Shown here: positions 8,988 to 18,038 of the stretch, in pieces
How the letters are laid out: each line of letters opens with the position of its first letter
Position numbering within the stretch: the stretch's first letter is position 1
Source of the DNA: Candidatus Lindowbacteria bacterium RIFCSPLOWO2_12_FULL_62_27
GTDB taxonomy: Bacteria; Lindowbacteria; 2-12-FULL-62-27
DNA length: 64,000 nt
Assembly: GCA_001784175.1 (NCBI GenBank)
Contig: MFPR01000012.1
Coordinates: 18,236 to 82,235, forward strand
Direction of reading: 5' to 3'
Position numbers and translations under genes: made by a program
The notes under the pieces: generated by a model
What the model was told of the DNA's origin: nothing
What the model saw: the letters and a program-made list of their open reading frames with translations, nothing else
Database searches by the model: none

Positions 8988-9302
8988 TCAGGATTTCCCC
9001 CCGGTCCGGACGGTGTATGCCTCCCGCACGCTCTGGACAAAGACCTTGCCGTCGCCCGGCCGGCCCGTCCGGGCCTCCTCTTCGATCGCGCGCTTCGCGC
9101 GAGGGAAATCCTCGTCGGACACGGCCAGGAACAGCATGAGCTTGGACAGCTCATCGTAGTTGACCGAGCCGACCTGCACGCCGCGCTCCACGCCGTGGCC
9201 GAGCACCGGCAGCTTGGTCATGGCAAAAATTCCCTCCTTTTCGAGGCGGCCGATCACCTCGGCCTCCTTTTCCGGACGGATCACGGCTCTGATCAGTTTC
9301 AT
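8988..9302 (-). CDS. PII-like signal transduction protein (short T-loop)
   Basis: This is a second stand-alone PII paralogue (104 residues): MKLIRAVIRPEKEAEVIGRL, a short T-loop (GHGVERGVQVGSVNYDELSK) and the C-terminal signature ARTGRPGDGKVFVQSV. Its ATG overlaps the stop of the upstream Moco-PII gene (ATGA, 9299-9302), and the transporter starts one base after its own stop, so it is embedded in the operon. By analogy to GlnK-transporter pairs and NifI proteins, it may gate the transporter or the reductase in response to 2-oxoglutarate. The partner cannot be told from sequence. Confidence 0.88.
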   Translation of the reverse strand: MKLIRAVIRPEKEAEVIGRLEKEGIFAMTKLPVLGHGVERGVQVGSVNYDELSKLMLFLAVSDEDFPRAKRAIEEEARTGRPGDGKVFVQSVREAYTVRTGGKS

Positions 9303-10486
9303 ATCGCCACCACGCCCCGTTCGCTTGTGCTGACCCGCACGGCGTCTTCGGCGTCAAGGACAAAAATCTTGCCGTCCCCGTATTCGCCTTTGCCGGTGCG
9401 GTTGGCCTTGATGAGGCTGCGGATCACACGCGGGACCTGGTTTTCCTCGACGAAGATATGAAACAACTGTTTCGGCAAAAACTTGATGGCCGCATCGCCA
9501 TCCTCCGGCGAGGGAAACTTGAGCCCGCGTTGCCGGCCTCGGCCCAGGACGGGGTAGGTGGTGAACTGGTAGACGCCGTTTTCCTCAAGGGCCTTTTCCG
9601 TCTCCATTCGCCGGGTGGACCGGACGATGGCAACGATTTCCCGGAGAACGCCCGTTTGAGTTTTGACCTCCGGATTCTGCGCCCGGACCGGACTGCCTGC
9701 TCGGGCGGTGATGGCGGGAGCCAGCGCGACGGGGACCGACTGCTTCAGCCCGTCCCCGGCCACGCCGACCCGGTCGGCGTCGGAGACGCCGGCACTTGGG
9801 GCGCCGGAGGCGCTGACCCGGCCGTTTCCCGCGTCTTCCGCCGGCGGCGGCGGATCGCCGGCCCGCCCGGGCGGAAGATCAATGTTGTATTTCTGTGTCC
9901 ATGTGGAATTAAGTTTTGCGCTGGGGCTCTGGCCCAAAAGGCGCTTGATGCCGCACGGATCGTATCGAAACGCGCGGACGGACCCGACCCATTTGACGCT
10001 CTTGTACCCTTGGAGAAACGGCACCACGAGCCGGAGGGGACCGCCGTGCTGAATCGGCAGCGGCGCGCCGTTCATGCCGTATGCGAGGAGGACCCGGGGA
10101 TCGCGGGCTTCGCCGCGGGACAGCGTTTCAAAATAGACGCCATCCCGGGAATAGAATGCATAGTAGCCGTCGGGGCTGGTTTCGATTTTGAGAAAGTCGA
10201 GCACGTCCGCCAGCCGGACGCCCTCCCACTCCACCTCCTGGGACCAGTTGAATATCTGGCAGATGAGCGGCAGCTTGAGCTTGACGCGCGGCAGGTCCGC
10301 AACGGTCTTCCAGGAAATGGACCGCGGCTGCTCCTCAAGGCCGCACACGAACAGCCGGAGGTCATTCAGTTCCTGCGGCGCCGGAATCGGATACAGGCAC
10401 AACACCGGCAGCGGATCGGCTTCAAAGTCGATCTTGAAGAACTTGTCCGCAAACTTCGGATATAAAACCCCTTCCCGTACGCTCAT
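9299..10486 (-). CDS. Sulfite-oxidase-type molybdopterin domain fused to a C-terminal PII domain
   Basis: Residues about 1-190 match the SUOX/YedY-type oxidoreductase molybdopterin domain: WEGVRLADVLDFL, LLAYGMNGAPLPIQHGGPLRLVVPF, GYKSVKWVGSVRAF. A cysteine in LPLICQIFNWSQE sits where the Mo-ligand cysteine is expected. No signal peptide is present. A proline/alanine-rich linker (about 200-280), partly encoded by the 48-bp hairpin repeat, leads to a PII domain (284-395) with VLREIVAIVRSTRRMETEKALEENG and KANRTGKGEYGDGKIFVL. It is the first gene of the nitrate/nitrite cluster. The SUOX fold also supplies the catalytic domain of eukaryotic nitrate reductase, so a cytoplasmic nitrate reductase with built-in nitrogen sensing is a plausible but unproven role. 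I do not know this fusion from characterised proteins. Confidence 0.8.
   Translation of the reverse strand: MSVREGVLYPKFADKFFKIDFEADPLPVLCLYPIPAPQELNDLRLFVCGLEEQPRSISWKTVADLPRVKLKLPLICQIFNWSQEVEWEGVRLADVLDFLKIETSPDGYYAFYSRDGVYFETLSRGEARDPRVLLAYGMNGAPLPIQHGGPLRLVVPFLQGYKSVKWVGSVRAFRYDPCGIKRLLGQSPSAKLNSTWTQKYNIDLPPGRAGDPPPPAEDAGNGRVSASGAPSAGVSDADRVGVAGDGLKQSVPVALAPAITARAGSPVRAQNPEVKTQTGVLREIVAIVRSTRRMETEKALEENGVYQFTTYPVLGRGRQRGLKFPSPEDGDAAIKFLPKQLFHIFVEENQVPRVIRSLIKANRTGKGEYGDGKIFVLDAEDAVRVSTSERGVVAI
9767..9824. repeat. 48-bp double-hairpin coding repeat, copy 1
   Basis: The core holds CGGCGTC-GGA-GACGCCG and GCGCC-GGA-GGCGC hairpins joined by GCACTTGGG. It is bounded by near-identical 9-mers GACCCGGTC (9767) and GACCCGGCC (9815), exactly 48 bases apart. 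It lies in the linker of the Moco-PII fusion and keeps the reading frame. Confidence 0.88.
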
Positions 10487-10554
10487 GCTTCTCCCTCAAC
10501 TCCCGTAGTGTCGCCGGACCGCGCAGGGCGGCCGGGTTTCAAAAAACAGATCAA

Positions 10555-10583
10555 TTTGTATCCAAAATAGAGCCGATTGTCAA
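10555..10583 (-). promoter_or_regulatory. Promoter of the nitrate/nitrite cluster
   Basis: On the minus strand TTGACA (10583-10578) is followed after 17 bases by TACAAA (10560-10555). A GAGGGAG ribosome site lies five bases before the ATG at 10486. The region is AT-rich, in contrast to its surroundings. Confidence 0.7.
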
Positions 10584-10629
10584 GCAAAATATTAAAAAAA
10601 TTATTATATGTACAAACGCCATCATATAA

Positions 10630-10645
10630 CTAAACGTTTGTTTAG
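10630..10645. promoter_or_regulatory. Inverted repeat upstream of the nitrogen-cluster promoter
   Basis: CTAAAC-GTTT-GTTTAG is a perfect 6-bp inverted repeat about 47 bases upstream of the -35 element, at a position suited to an activator site. Further AT-rich near-palindromes follow to 10680. The cognate regulator is unknown. Confidence 0.45.
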
Positions 10646-10756
10646 AAAACTATTAATTTTTTAAATAATTGTTTATTTCCGGTTGGGGATGACGGGGGTG
10701 AATGTAGCAATGTAGAAGAATGACACCTCGTCCTCGTCTCCTGGTCCTGGTCCGCA

Positions 10757-12010
10757 CTACCATATCGGCCGGACGGCCAGGGTTTGATCCCGGTGCGCGC
10801 CCACGGACACGGCGGCCAGCGGTGTTCCGGACAGGGCGGCGACCAGGTCCAGGTACCGCCGGGCGGCCGGCGGGAGATTTTCGAATCGCCGGACGCCGGA
10901 AAGGTCTTCCTGCCAGCCTTCCGCCGTCGTGTACGTCACCGTGACCCGCGACAGGGCTTCGTGATCCGCCGGAAATGCCGCAATCCTGGCGCCGTCGATT
11001 CGGTATTCGGTGGCGATGTGGAGCGGATGGATGCCCGTGAGGACGTCGAGTTTGGTGAGGACCAGCCCTGAAAACCCGTTCAGATCGCACGCGTACCGCA
11101 AGGCGACGGCGTCGAGCCACCCGCAGCGCCGGGGGCGGCCGGTCGTCGTGCCGTATTCGTTGCCGGCGGCGCGGACCCGGTCGCCGAGCTCGTTTTGAAG
11201 TTCGGTCGGAAACGGTCCCTGACCCACGCGGGTGGTGTAGGCTTTGCTCACGCCGAAAACGTTGCCGATCAAATTTGGCGGAATCCCCGCGCCGACCGCG
11301 ACGCCGGCCGCGGTCGTGTAGGAGGAAGTGACGTACGGATAGGTTCCGGCGGAAAGATCGAGAAGCACCCCCTGCGCGCCTTCGAAAAGAACTCGCGAGC
11401 CTTCCTTAAGAGCCCCTCGAATCAAACGGCCCGTATCGGCGAGATAAGGCGCGAACCGGGCGCGCCAGGTTTGGAACACGTCCGGAATCGCCGATGCGTC
11501 CCAACCGACGTCGCGCACCTGATCCGGATGGGCGTTCCACAGAGCCGCGATGCGATCGAGGATCGCCGTGTCGCTGCGAAGATCGCCCGCCCTGATTCCG
11601 ATGCGCGCCGAGCGGTCCGCATAGGCCGGGCCGATGCCCCGGGCCGTCGTTCCGATCATTCCACCGCCGGCATCGAGTTTTTTGTGATGCGGAAGCACCA
11701 GATGGGCGCGGTCGCTGATTTTGAGCCGGCCCGTGGGGTCGAGACCCGCCGACCGGAGCGTCTGAATTTCCTCCCAGAGCGTGTCGAGATCGATCACCAT
11801 GCCCTCGGCCAGGACGGAGGTGGCGCCGCGAATGACGCCGCTGGGCATGAGATGCAGTTTGAACGTGCGCGTTCCTGCGACGACGGTGTGGCCGGCGTTG
11901 GCCCCGCCCTGAAACCGCACGACCACGTCGGCATTCTCGCAGAGATAGTCCGTCACCTTGCCTTTCCCTTCGTCCCCCCACTGCGCGCCGATGATCGCGA
12001 TGGACGGCAT
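10757..12010 (-). CDS. purA: Adenylosuccinate synthetase
   Basis: This 417-residue enzyme makes adenylosuccinate from IMP, aspartate and GTP, the first step from IMP to AMP. It shows the GTP loop IGAQWGDEGKGKVTDYL, the substrate motif QGGANAGHTVV, GTTARGIGPAYADR, YPYVTSSYTTAAGVAVGAG and TTTGRPRRCGWLDAVALRYA. Length is normal to slightly short (family 425-435). The ATG at 12010 lies two bases after the carB stop. It is the last gene of the long nucleotide operon. Longer frames reaching 12583 are only antisense-like extension inside carB. Confidence 0.97.
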   Translation of the reverse strand: MPSIAIIGAQWGDEGKGKVTDYLCENADVVVRFQGGANAGHTVVAGTRTFKLHLMPSGVIRGATSVLAEGMVIDLDTLWEEIQTLRSAGLDPTGRLKISDRAHLVLPHHKKLDAGGGMIGTTARGIGPAYADRSARIGIRAGDLRSDTAILDRIAALWNAHPDQVRDVGWDASAIPDVFQTWRARFAPYLADTGRLIRGALKEGSRVLFEGAQGVLLDLSAGTYPYVTSSYTTAAGVAVGAGIPPNLIGNVFGVSKAYTTRVGQGPFPTELQNELGDRVRAAGNEYGTTTGRPRRCGWLDAVALRYACDLNGFSGLVLTKLDVLTGIHPLHIATEYRIDGARIAAFPADHEALSRVTVTYTTAEGWQEDLSGVRRFENLPPAARRYLDLVAALSGTPLAAVSVGAHRDQTLAVRPIW

Positions 12011-12012
12011 CG

Positions 12013-15000
12013 TTATATTTTGACGGCATGCGGCCGTGAGATGTCCTGCAAGGCCTCCAGATCGAGCGTGCGGGTCTGGAGAGAGCGGATTCCGTCCACG
12101 GCGCGCCGGGCGGCGGCGACGGTGGTCATGACCGGGATCGAGGCGGCGATGACGGCGCGCCGGATGAGCCGCGAATCCGATTGCGCGGCGGTGGACCGGA
12201 AGGTGTTGAACAGCATTTGAATTTTTCCGGCCCGAATCCATTCGATAATCCCGTCCGGTTTCATGCGTTTCGGCAGGACCCGGAGCGGCACGCCCCGCGC
12301 AGCGAGGTACGCGCCCGTTCCCTCCGTTGCGGCGAGCCTGAATCCCAGCCGGACGAGATCGCGGGCGATCGGTACAAACGCCTCTTTGTCCGGGTCCTTG
12401 ACGCTGATCAGCACAAGGCCACGCGTGGGCAGGGGGAACCCGGACGATTCCTGGGATTTGGCGAATGCCAATCCCGGATCCCGGCTGATGCCCATGACCT
12501 CCCCGGTCGACCGCATCTCCGGCCCCAGGCCGATATCGGTGTTGCTGAACTTGAGAAACGGCAGCACGGCCTCCTTGACGCAACAGCGTGCCGGAAAATA
12601 GAGGCGTCGCGGGTCCAGAAGTTTTCCAAGCCGTTCGCCCATGATCACCCGCGTGGCGATGTCGATCAGCGGAATGCCGGAGGCCTTGGACACGAACGGC
12701 ACCGTGCGGGACGCGCGTGGATTCACTTCCAGGACATACAGCGAGCCGTTCTGCAGGGCGAACTGAACGTTCAAAAGGCCGCGCACGCGGAGCTTGCGGG
12801 CCAACGTGACCGTTGCGCGCTGAATGTTCCGGAGATGTTCGCGGGTCAGGGTGAGGGGCGGATAAAAAGAGGCCGAATCGCCGGAATGCACGCCGGCTTC
12901 TTCGACATGCTCCTCGATCCCGACCACCGCGCAGTCCCGGCCGTCGCTGACGGCATCGACGTCAATTTCGATCGCGTCCCGGAGGTAGCGGTCGATCAGG
13001 ATCGGCCGGCCCTCTGAAGTCTTGAGGGCCTCCGCGAGCGCCCCGTCAAGCCCCTCCGCGTCGAGGACAATCTCCATCGCGCGCCCGCCCAGCACATAGG
13101 AAGGCCGGACGAGAAGCGGGAATCCCATGCGCCGCGCAACCCGCCGGCCCTCCTCGATGGTTTTCACCGACGCGTTTTCCGGCCGGATCAGTCCGGCGGC
13201 GTGGAGGACCGCATCGAATTTCTGCCGGTCTTCCGCGCGATCGATGTCTTCCTGCGCCGTGCCGAGGATCCGGACGCCCGCGCGGGCCAGGTCGTGGCTG
13301 AGGTTGAGCGGTGTCTGGCCGCCGAGCTGAATGATCACGCCGAGGGGGCGCTCGCGGTCCACGATATTGAGCACGTCCTCGGACGTGAGCGGCTCGAAAT
13401 ACAGCCGGTCGGACACGTACGGGTCCGTGCTGACCGTTTCCGGATTGCAATTCACGAGGACCGCGCGGTATCCCATGCGTTTCAGCGTAAGGACTGCGCG
13501 GACACAGCAGTAATCGAATTCGATTCCCTGGCCGATCCGGTTGGGCCCGCCGCCGAGGATCACCACCGTCCTCCGGCCATGCCCCTCCGGGCGAGCCGGG
13601 ACACCCTCATACGTCGAATAATAATATGGAGTGACAGAACGGAATTCGGCCGCGCAGGTGTCGACGAGAGAATAGGCGGGCAGGACCCGATGCCGCTTCC
13701 GCTCCGCCCGGACACTCGCGGGTGTTCGGCCGGTGAGAAACGCGATCTGCGCGTCCGCGTATCCCCAGGACTTCGCCGTCCGGAACAGTTCGGGCGAAAA
13801 CGCGCGGCGTCGGCCGGCGCGCAGACCCGACTCGAATTTCACCATCCGCCGAATATTATCGATAAACCACGGGTCGATGCCGGAGGTGCGCGCGAGATGT
13901 TCCGGCCGGGCGCCCATCATCAGCGCATATTTGATCGCGAACAGGCGGTCGCAGTTGGGCGAAGACACCTTGTAGAGCAAAATCTTGTACAGCCGGCGGA
14001 ACGCCGCCGATGTCCGGCCCGACCGAATGGCCTTCATCACGTCGGGTTCCATCCCGCGGCCGTCGGCGCCCAGTCCCCACCGGCCGATCTCGAGTCCGCG
14101 AATGCCCTTCTGGAGGGACTCGCGGAAATTCCGGCCGATCGCCATCACTTCGCCCACCGATTTCATCTGCGCGTTGAGCGTATCGTCGGCCGAAAGGAAT
14201 TTTTCGAACGCGAACCGCGGGATTTTGGTGACGACATAATCGAGGGTAGGCTCGAAGGACGCGGGCGTAACGCGCGTGACGTCGTTCTGGATTTCGTCGA
14301 GCGTGTATCCGAGCGCGAGTTTGGTCGCGACCTTGGCGATCGGATACCCGGTGGCCTTGGAGGCGAGGGCGCTGGAGCGGGACACGCGCGGGTTCATTTC
14401 AATGACGAGACACCGGTACGTCCGCGGATGCAACGCGAACTGGATGTTGCACCCGCCGGTGTCGACGCCGATTTCGCGGACAATTTTTTTCGCCGCGTCC
14501 CGCATCCGCTGAAAAACCGCGTCCGGCAGCGTCTGGGCCGGCGCGACGCAGACGCTGTCGCCGGTGTGAACGCCCATCGGATCGATGTTCTCGATCGAAC
14601 ACACGACGATGAAGTTGTCGGCGCAGTCCCGGATGACTTCCAGCTCGAACTCCTTCCAGCCCAGCACCGACTCCTCCACCAGGACCTGGTGGACGGGACT
14701 CAGCCCAAGAGCGCGCGAGGCGAGGTCGACGAGTTCCCGAGGATTATGCGCGATGCCGGCGCCGGTGCCGCCGAGGGTGAAGGACGGGCGCAAGATCACG
14801 GGAAACCCGAGGCGGCGCGCGATCGATTGAACATCCCGCACGGACGACGCAACGCCGCTGGCCGGGACCTCGAGCCCGATTCGGATCATCGCCTGCTTGA
14901 ACCGCTGCCGATCCTCCGCCTTTCGGATCGCTTCCACGCTCGCGCCGATGACCCGGACGCGGCGCCGCCGGAAAAATCCGGCGTCGGCCAGTTGCGTCAC

Positions 15001-15294
15001 GAGGTTCAGCGCCGTCTGGCCGCCCATGGTCGGCAAAATTGCGTCGACCCGCTCCCGCGACACGATGTGTTCCACCACCGCCGGATTCATCGGCTCGATG
15101 TACGTCCGGTCGGCGGTCTCGACGTCCGTCATGATGGTGGCGGGGTTGTTGTTGAGCAACACGACCTTCAGCCCTTCCTCACGGAGCGCCCGGCACGCCT
15201 GGGAGCCGGAATAATCGAACTCGCACGCCTGGCCGATGACGATCGGCCCGGAGCCGATCAGGAGCACGGTGTGAATGTCCGGTCGGCGGGGCAT
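12013..15294 (-). CDS. carB: Carbamoyl-phosphate synthase large subunit
   Basis: The 1093-residue protein carries the two ATP-grasp halves of CarB. The N-terminal half opens with [24 protein letters not shown] and has [15 protein letters not shown]. The second half opens with [22 protein letters not shown] and has [15 protein letters not shown]. The C-terminal allosteric MGS domain contains [18 protein letters not shown] and [19 protein letters not shown] sequence. It assembles carbamoyl phosphate from bicarbonate, ATP and ammonia delivered by CarA, for pyrimidine and arginine synthesis. The ATG at 15294 is one base after the carA stop, fitting coupled translation of the two subunits. Confidence 0.97.
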   Translation of the reverse strand: MPRRPDIHTVLLIGSGPIVIGQACEFDYSGSQACRALREEGLKVVLLNNNPATIMTDVETADRTYIEPMNPAVVEHIVSRERVDAILPTMGGQTALNLVTQLADAGFFRRRRVRVIGASVEAIRKAEDRQRFKQAMIRIGLEVPASGVASSVRDVQSIARRLGFPVILRPSFTLGGTGAGIAHNPRELVDLASRALGLSPVHQVLVEESVLGWKEFELEVIRDCADNFIVVCSIENIDPMGVHTGDSVCVAPAQTLPDAVFQRMRDAAKKIVREIGVDTGGCNIQFALHPRTYRCLVIEMNPRVSRSSALASKATGYPIAKVATKLALGYTLDEIQNDVTRVTPASFEPTLDYVVTKIPRFAFEKFLSADDTLNAQMKSVGEVMAIGRNFRESLQKGIRGLEIGRWGLGADGRGMEPDVMKAIRSGRTSAAFRRLYKILLYKVSSPNCDRLFAIKYALMMGARPEHLARTSGIDPWFIDNIRRMVKFESGLRAGRRRAFSPELFRTAKSWGYADAQIAFLTGRTPASVRAERKRHRVLPAYSLVDTCAAEFRSVTPYYYSTYEGVPARPEGHGRRTVVILGGGPNRIGQGIEFDYCCVRAVLTLKRMGYRAVLVNCNPETVSTDPYVSDRLYFEPLTSEDVLNIVDRERPLGVIIQLGGQTPLNLSHDLARAGVRILGTAQEDIDRAEDRQKFDAVLHAAGLIRPENASVKTIEEGRRVARRMGFPLLVRPSYVLGGRAMEIVLDAEGLDGALAEALKTSEGRPILIDRYLRDAIEIDVDAVSDGRDCAVVGIEEHVEEAGVHSGDSASFYPPLTLTREHLRNIQRATVTLARKLRVRGLLNVQFALQNGSLYVLEVNPRASRTVPFVSKASGIPLIDIATRVIMGERLGKLLDPRRLYFPARCCVKEAVLPFLKFSNTDIGLGPEMRSTGEVMGISRDPGLAFAKSQESSGFPLPTRGLVLISVKDPDKEAFVPIARDLVRLGFRLAATEGTGAYLAARGVPLRVLPKRMKPDGIIEWIRAGKIQMLFNTFRSTAAQSDSRLIRRAVIAASIPVMTTVAAARRAVDGIRSLQTRTLDLEALQDISRPHAVKI

Positions 15295-15295
15295 G

Positions 15296-16447
15296 TCAGC
15301 GTTTCTTGCACATCGTAAGAAAGCGGTCGAAAAGGTCCAGACTGTCTCTCGGCCCGGGTGACGACTCGGGGTGAAACTGGACGCCAAACGCCGCTTTCCC
15401 GGGAAACTCCAGGCCCTCCACCGTCCCGTCGTACAAACTCTCGTGGGTGATCCGGCATCCGCGCGAGGGCGGTCGGGGCATTCGCACGGAGAATCCGTGA
15501 TTCTGGGTCGTGATGGCCACGCGGCCGTTCCCGGACGCGCGCACAGGATGATTGGCGCCGCGGTGGCCGAATTTGAGCTTGAACGTTTTCAATCCGCCGG
15601 CCAGCCCGAGGAGCTGGTGGCCGAGACAGATGCCGAACATCGGCGTTTTGCCGAGAAGGGCCCGGATATGCCCGATGGGCTGACGCATGGCGGCCGGATC
15701 GCCCGGGCCGTTCGAAAGGAGCACGCCGTCGAGTCTCGCCGACAGGATGTCTACCGCCCGCGTCGACGCGGGAACGCGCCAGACCGAGACGCCGCGCCGG
15801 AGCAGCTCGTTCACGATGCTCTGCTTGACGCCGTAATCGACGAGGGCGATCTTCAGTCCGGATTTTTTCTTCGGCAGATGCCAGCGCGGCCGTTTCAAGG
15901 TGACGCGCGGCGACAGATCCATGCCCGCCATGTCGGGCACGGCGGCCAACAACGCCCGCGCGCGGGCCGGCGGCGTTTCGATCGGCGCGAGGACGCCGTT
16001 TTGCGATCCCCCGTCACGCAGAAGTTCCGTGAGACGCCGCGTATCGACGCCGGTCAGACCCGGCACGCCGGCCGAGCGCAGCGCCGCGTCGAGCGACAGG
16101 CGCGTTTGCGGATTGGAAAAAACGGGAGAGAGTTCCGAAACGATCAGCCCGACCACCTGGATTTTCCCGGACTCCATCCGGCGCCGTTCGAAACCGTAGT
16201 TGCCGATCAGGGGATTCGTCAGTACCAGGATCTGCCCGGCAAAGGATGGGTCCGTCAACGATTCCGTGTATCCGGTCATCGAAGTCGTGAACACCACTTC
16301 TCCTCCGGCCGGCGTCGGAGACGCCGGCACTTGGAGCGCCGGAGGCGCTGACCCGGCCGGCAGCCGGCGGCGGGCGCCAAAGACCACGCCCGGAAAAATC
16401 TCACCGGATTTCAGGACAAGCTTTGCCCGTCTTACGTCGAATTTCAA
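15296..16447 (-). CDS. carA: Carbamoyl-phosphate synthase small (glutaminase) subunit
   Basis: The class I glutamine amidotransferase shows the catalytic cysteine in [16 protein letters not shown] and His/Glu in [13 protein letters not shown]. The TTG at 16447 is chosen as start because GGGAGG stands five bases before it; longer frames run into the palindromic repeat between guaA and carA. After the first strand ([16 protein letters not shown]) about sixteen residues, roughly 29-48, are encoded by copy 2 of the 48-bp hairpin repeat, before the conserved [15 protein letters not shown]. Without this insert the protein would have the normal length. It supplies ammonia to CarB. Confidence 0.95.
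   Translation of the reverse strand: MKFDVRRAKLVLKSGEIFPGVVFGARRRLPAGSAPPALQVPASPTPAGGEVVFTTSMTGYTESLTDPSFAGQILVLTNPLIGNYGFERRRMESGKIQVVGLIVSELSPVFSNPQTRLSLDAALRSAGVPGLTGVDTRRLTELLRDGGSQNGVLAPIETPPARARALLAAVPDMAGMDLSPRVTLKRPRWHLPKKKSGLKIALVDYGVKQSIVNELLRRGVSVWRVPASTRAVDILSARLDGVLLSNGPGDPAAMRQPIGHIRALLGKTPMFGICLGHQLLGLAGGLKTFKLKFGHRGANHPVRASGNGRVAITTQNHGFSVRMPRPPSRGCRITHESLYDGTVEGLEFPGKAAFGVQFHPESSPGPRDSLDLFDRFLTMCKKR
16302..16359. repeat. 48-bp double-hairpin coding repeat, copy 2
   Basis: Hairpins CCGGCGTC-GGA-GACGCCGG and GCGCC-GGA-GGCGC are joined by CACTTGGA. The right flank is GACCCGGCC and the left flank is degenerate. It is inserted in frame near the N-terminus of CarA and read as [20 protein letters not shown]. 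Confidence 0.88.
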
Positions 16448-16470
16448 TTGGCCTCCCACCGGATCTCCCT

Positions 16471-16513
16471 GCCCCCTCACCCCCACCCTCTCCCCCTGCG
16501 GGGGAGAGGGGGC
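16471..16513. repeat. GA-rich palindromic repeat between guaA and carA
   Basis: CCCTCACCCCCACC is followed by CCTCTCCCCC-TGC-GGGGGAGAGG. It fills most of the 73-base gap between the guaA stop and the carA start and could form a hairpin in the mRNA. Confidence 0.88.
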
Positions 16514-16520
16514 TGAACAG

Positions 16521-18038
16521 CTACTCCCACTCGATGCTGGCGGGAGGTTTGGTTGAGACGTCGTACAATACTCTGTTGACGCCCTTCACGCCGTTCAGAA
16601 TCGCGTTCGAAATCTCCCGGAGAATGCCGTGCGGGAGATCCGCCCAGTCCGCCGTCATGGCGTCCTGGCTGATTACGCACCGGACCGAGAGCGCATACTC
16701 GTACGAACGCTCGTCGCCCTTGATGCCGACCGTCCGGACCGGCAGGAGCACGCACAAGGCCTGCCATATTTTAGAATACCAGCCCCACTGCTTTAAAATC
16801 CGGATGAGAATCACATCGGCCTCACGCAGGATATCCAGTTTCTCCCCCGTCACGCAACCCGGGATGCGGACCGCCAAGCCCGGCCCCGGAAAGGGATGCC
16901 GGCCAAGAATGTCGGGCGGGACGCCCAGGACTTTCCCAAGCTCGCGGACTTCGTCCTTGAACAAGTCGGAGAGCGGCTCGATGATTTTGCCCTCGCGTTT
17001 AAGCTCGAGAATTTTTCCGACGCGGTTGTGGTGCGTTTTGATCCTGGACGCAATCTCCGATCCGCTCGTGCCGCTCTCGATCACGTCCGGGTAGAGTGTG
17101 CCCTGGGCCAGAAGCTCAATGTGGCCGGCGGCCGCATGAAACTCGCGAACGAAGAGGTCGCCGATGATCTCCCGCTTTTGTTCCGGATCGGCCACGCCGT
17201 CGAGCGCGGCCAGAAACCGCGCGCCCGCATCGATTTTCTCCACGCGGAGGCCAAGCGCCTCAAAGTTGCGGACGACCTCGCCGGCCTCGTTTTTCCGCAG
17301 AAGGCCCGTGTCGACGAGGATCGGCCGCATCCGGACGCCGGATTCGCGAAGCAGGACCGCGAGGACCGTCGAATCGACCCCGCCCGAGACGGCGCAGACG
17401 ACCTCGCGGCCCTTCACGACCTCGGGAATCGTCCGGAGGAGTTCGTTTTTGTAGGACGCGATGGAATAATCGGGACTGAGGCGGCACAAGGAGAGAAAAT
17501 TTCGCAGTATTTTTGTTCCTTCCTCCGTGTGGCTGACTTCGGGATGAAACTGAATCCCGTAGAACCGCTCGTTCCACCGGATCGCCACCGGATGCTCGGT
17601 CGAGTTGCGCGCGAGGATGCGGCCATCGGCCGGCCACTCGGTGACGGTGTCGGAGTGGCTCATCCAGACGCGGAGGGTGCGGCCGAGGCCGTTGAAGAGG
17701 GTGTTGTTTTCGTCCACGTGAATCTGGGCCGGCCCGTATTCCCGGACGGCGCCGGCCGTCACCCGACCCCCGAACCGGACGTTCAGCATCTGCATGCCGT
17801 AACAGATGCCGAGCACGGGCGCCTGGAGACTCTTGAGATACTCGAGATCCACGTCCGGCGCGTTCGGCTCGACGACGCTTCTCGGGCCGCCGGACAGAAT
17901 CACGGCCGCCACCGGCCCGAGGCTCCGAATCTCCGAGGGCGGATACAGCCGCGCGAAGAATCCGAGTTCGCGGATCCGGCGGACGATCAGTTGAGAATAC
18001 TGCGAGCCGTAATCGAGAACCGCGACCTGTGTTTTCAT
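16521..18038 (-). CDS. guaA: GMP synthase (glutamine-hydrolysing)
   Basis: This 505-residue enzyme aminates XMP to GMP. The N-terminal class I amidotransferase shows LDYGSQYSQLIVRRIRELG, the nucleophile in VLGICYGMQML and IQFHPEVSHTEEG. The ATP-pyrophosphatase shows the P-loop VVCAVSGGVDSTVLAVLL, and the C-terminal dimerisation domain ends STKPPASIEWE, the usual terminus. The ATG at 18038 overlaps the guaB stop by four bases, so synthesis is coupled to IMP dehydrogenase, which makes its substrate. A longer frame to 18917 is a shadow of guaB. Confidence 0.97.
   Translation of the reverse strand: MKTQVAVLDYGSQYSQLIVRRIRELGFFARLYPPSEIRSLGPVAAVILSGGPRSVVEPNAPDVDLEYLKSLQAPVLGICYGMQMLNVRFGGRVTAGAVREYGPAQIHVDENNTLFNGLGRTLRVWMSHSDTVTEWPADGRILARNSTEHPVAIRWNERFYGIQFHPEVSHTEEGTKILRNFLSLCRLSPDYSIASYKNELLRTIPEVVKGREVVCAVSGGVDSTVLAVLLRESGVRMRPILVDTGLLRKNEAGEVVRNFEALGLRVEKIDAGARFLAALDGVADPEQKREIIGDLFVREFHAAAGHIELLAQGTLYPDVIESGTSGSEIASRIKTHHNRVGKILELKREGKIIEPLSDLFKDEVRELGKVLGVPPDILGRHPFPGPGLAVRIPGCVTGEKLDILREADVILIRILKQWGWYSKIWQALCVLLPVRTVGIKGDERSYEYALSVRCVISQDAMTADWADLPHGILREISNAILNGVKGVNRVLYDVSTKPPASIEWE

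Noticed and set aside
10757..12583. 608-residue version of purA
   Set aside because: The extension lies inside carB and has no similarity to the enzyme; MPSIAIIGAQWGDEGKGK is the normal N-terminus.
13201..15318. 705-codon plus-strand frame opposite carB
   Set aside because: It is the mirror of carB codon bias; carB motifs on the minus strand are unambiguous.
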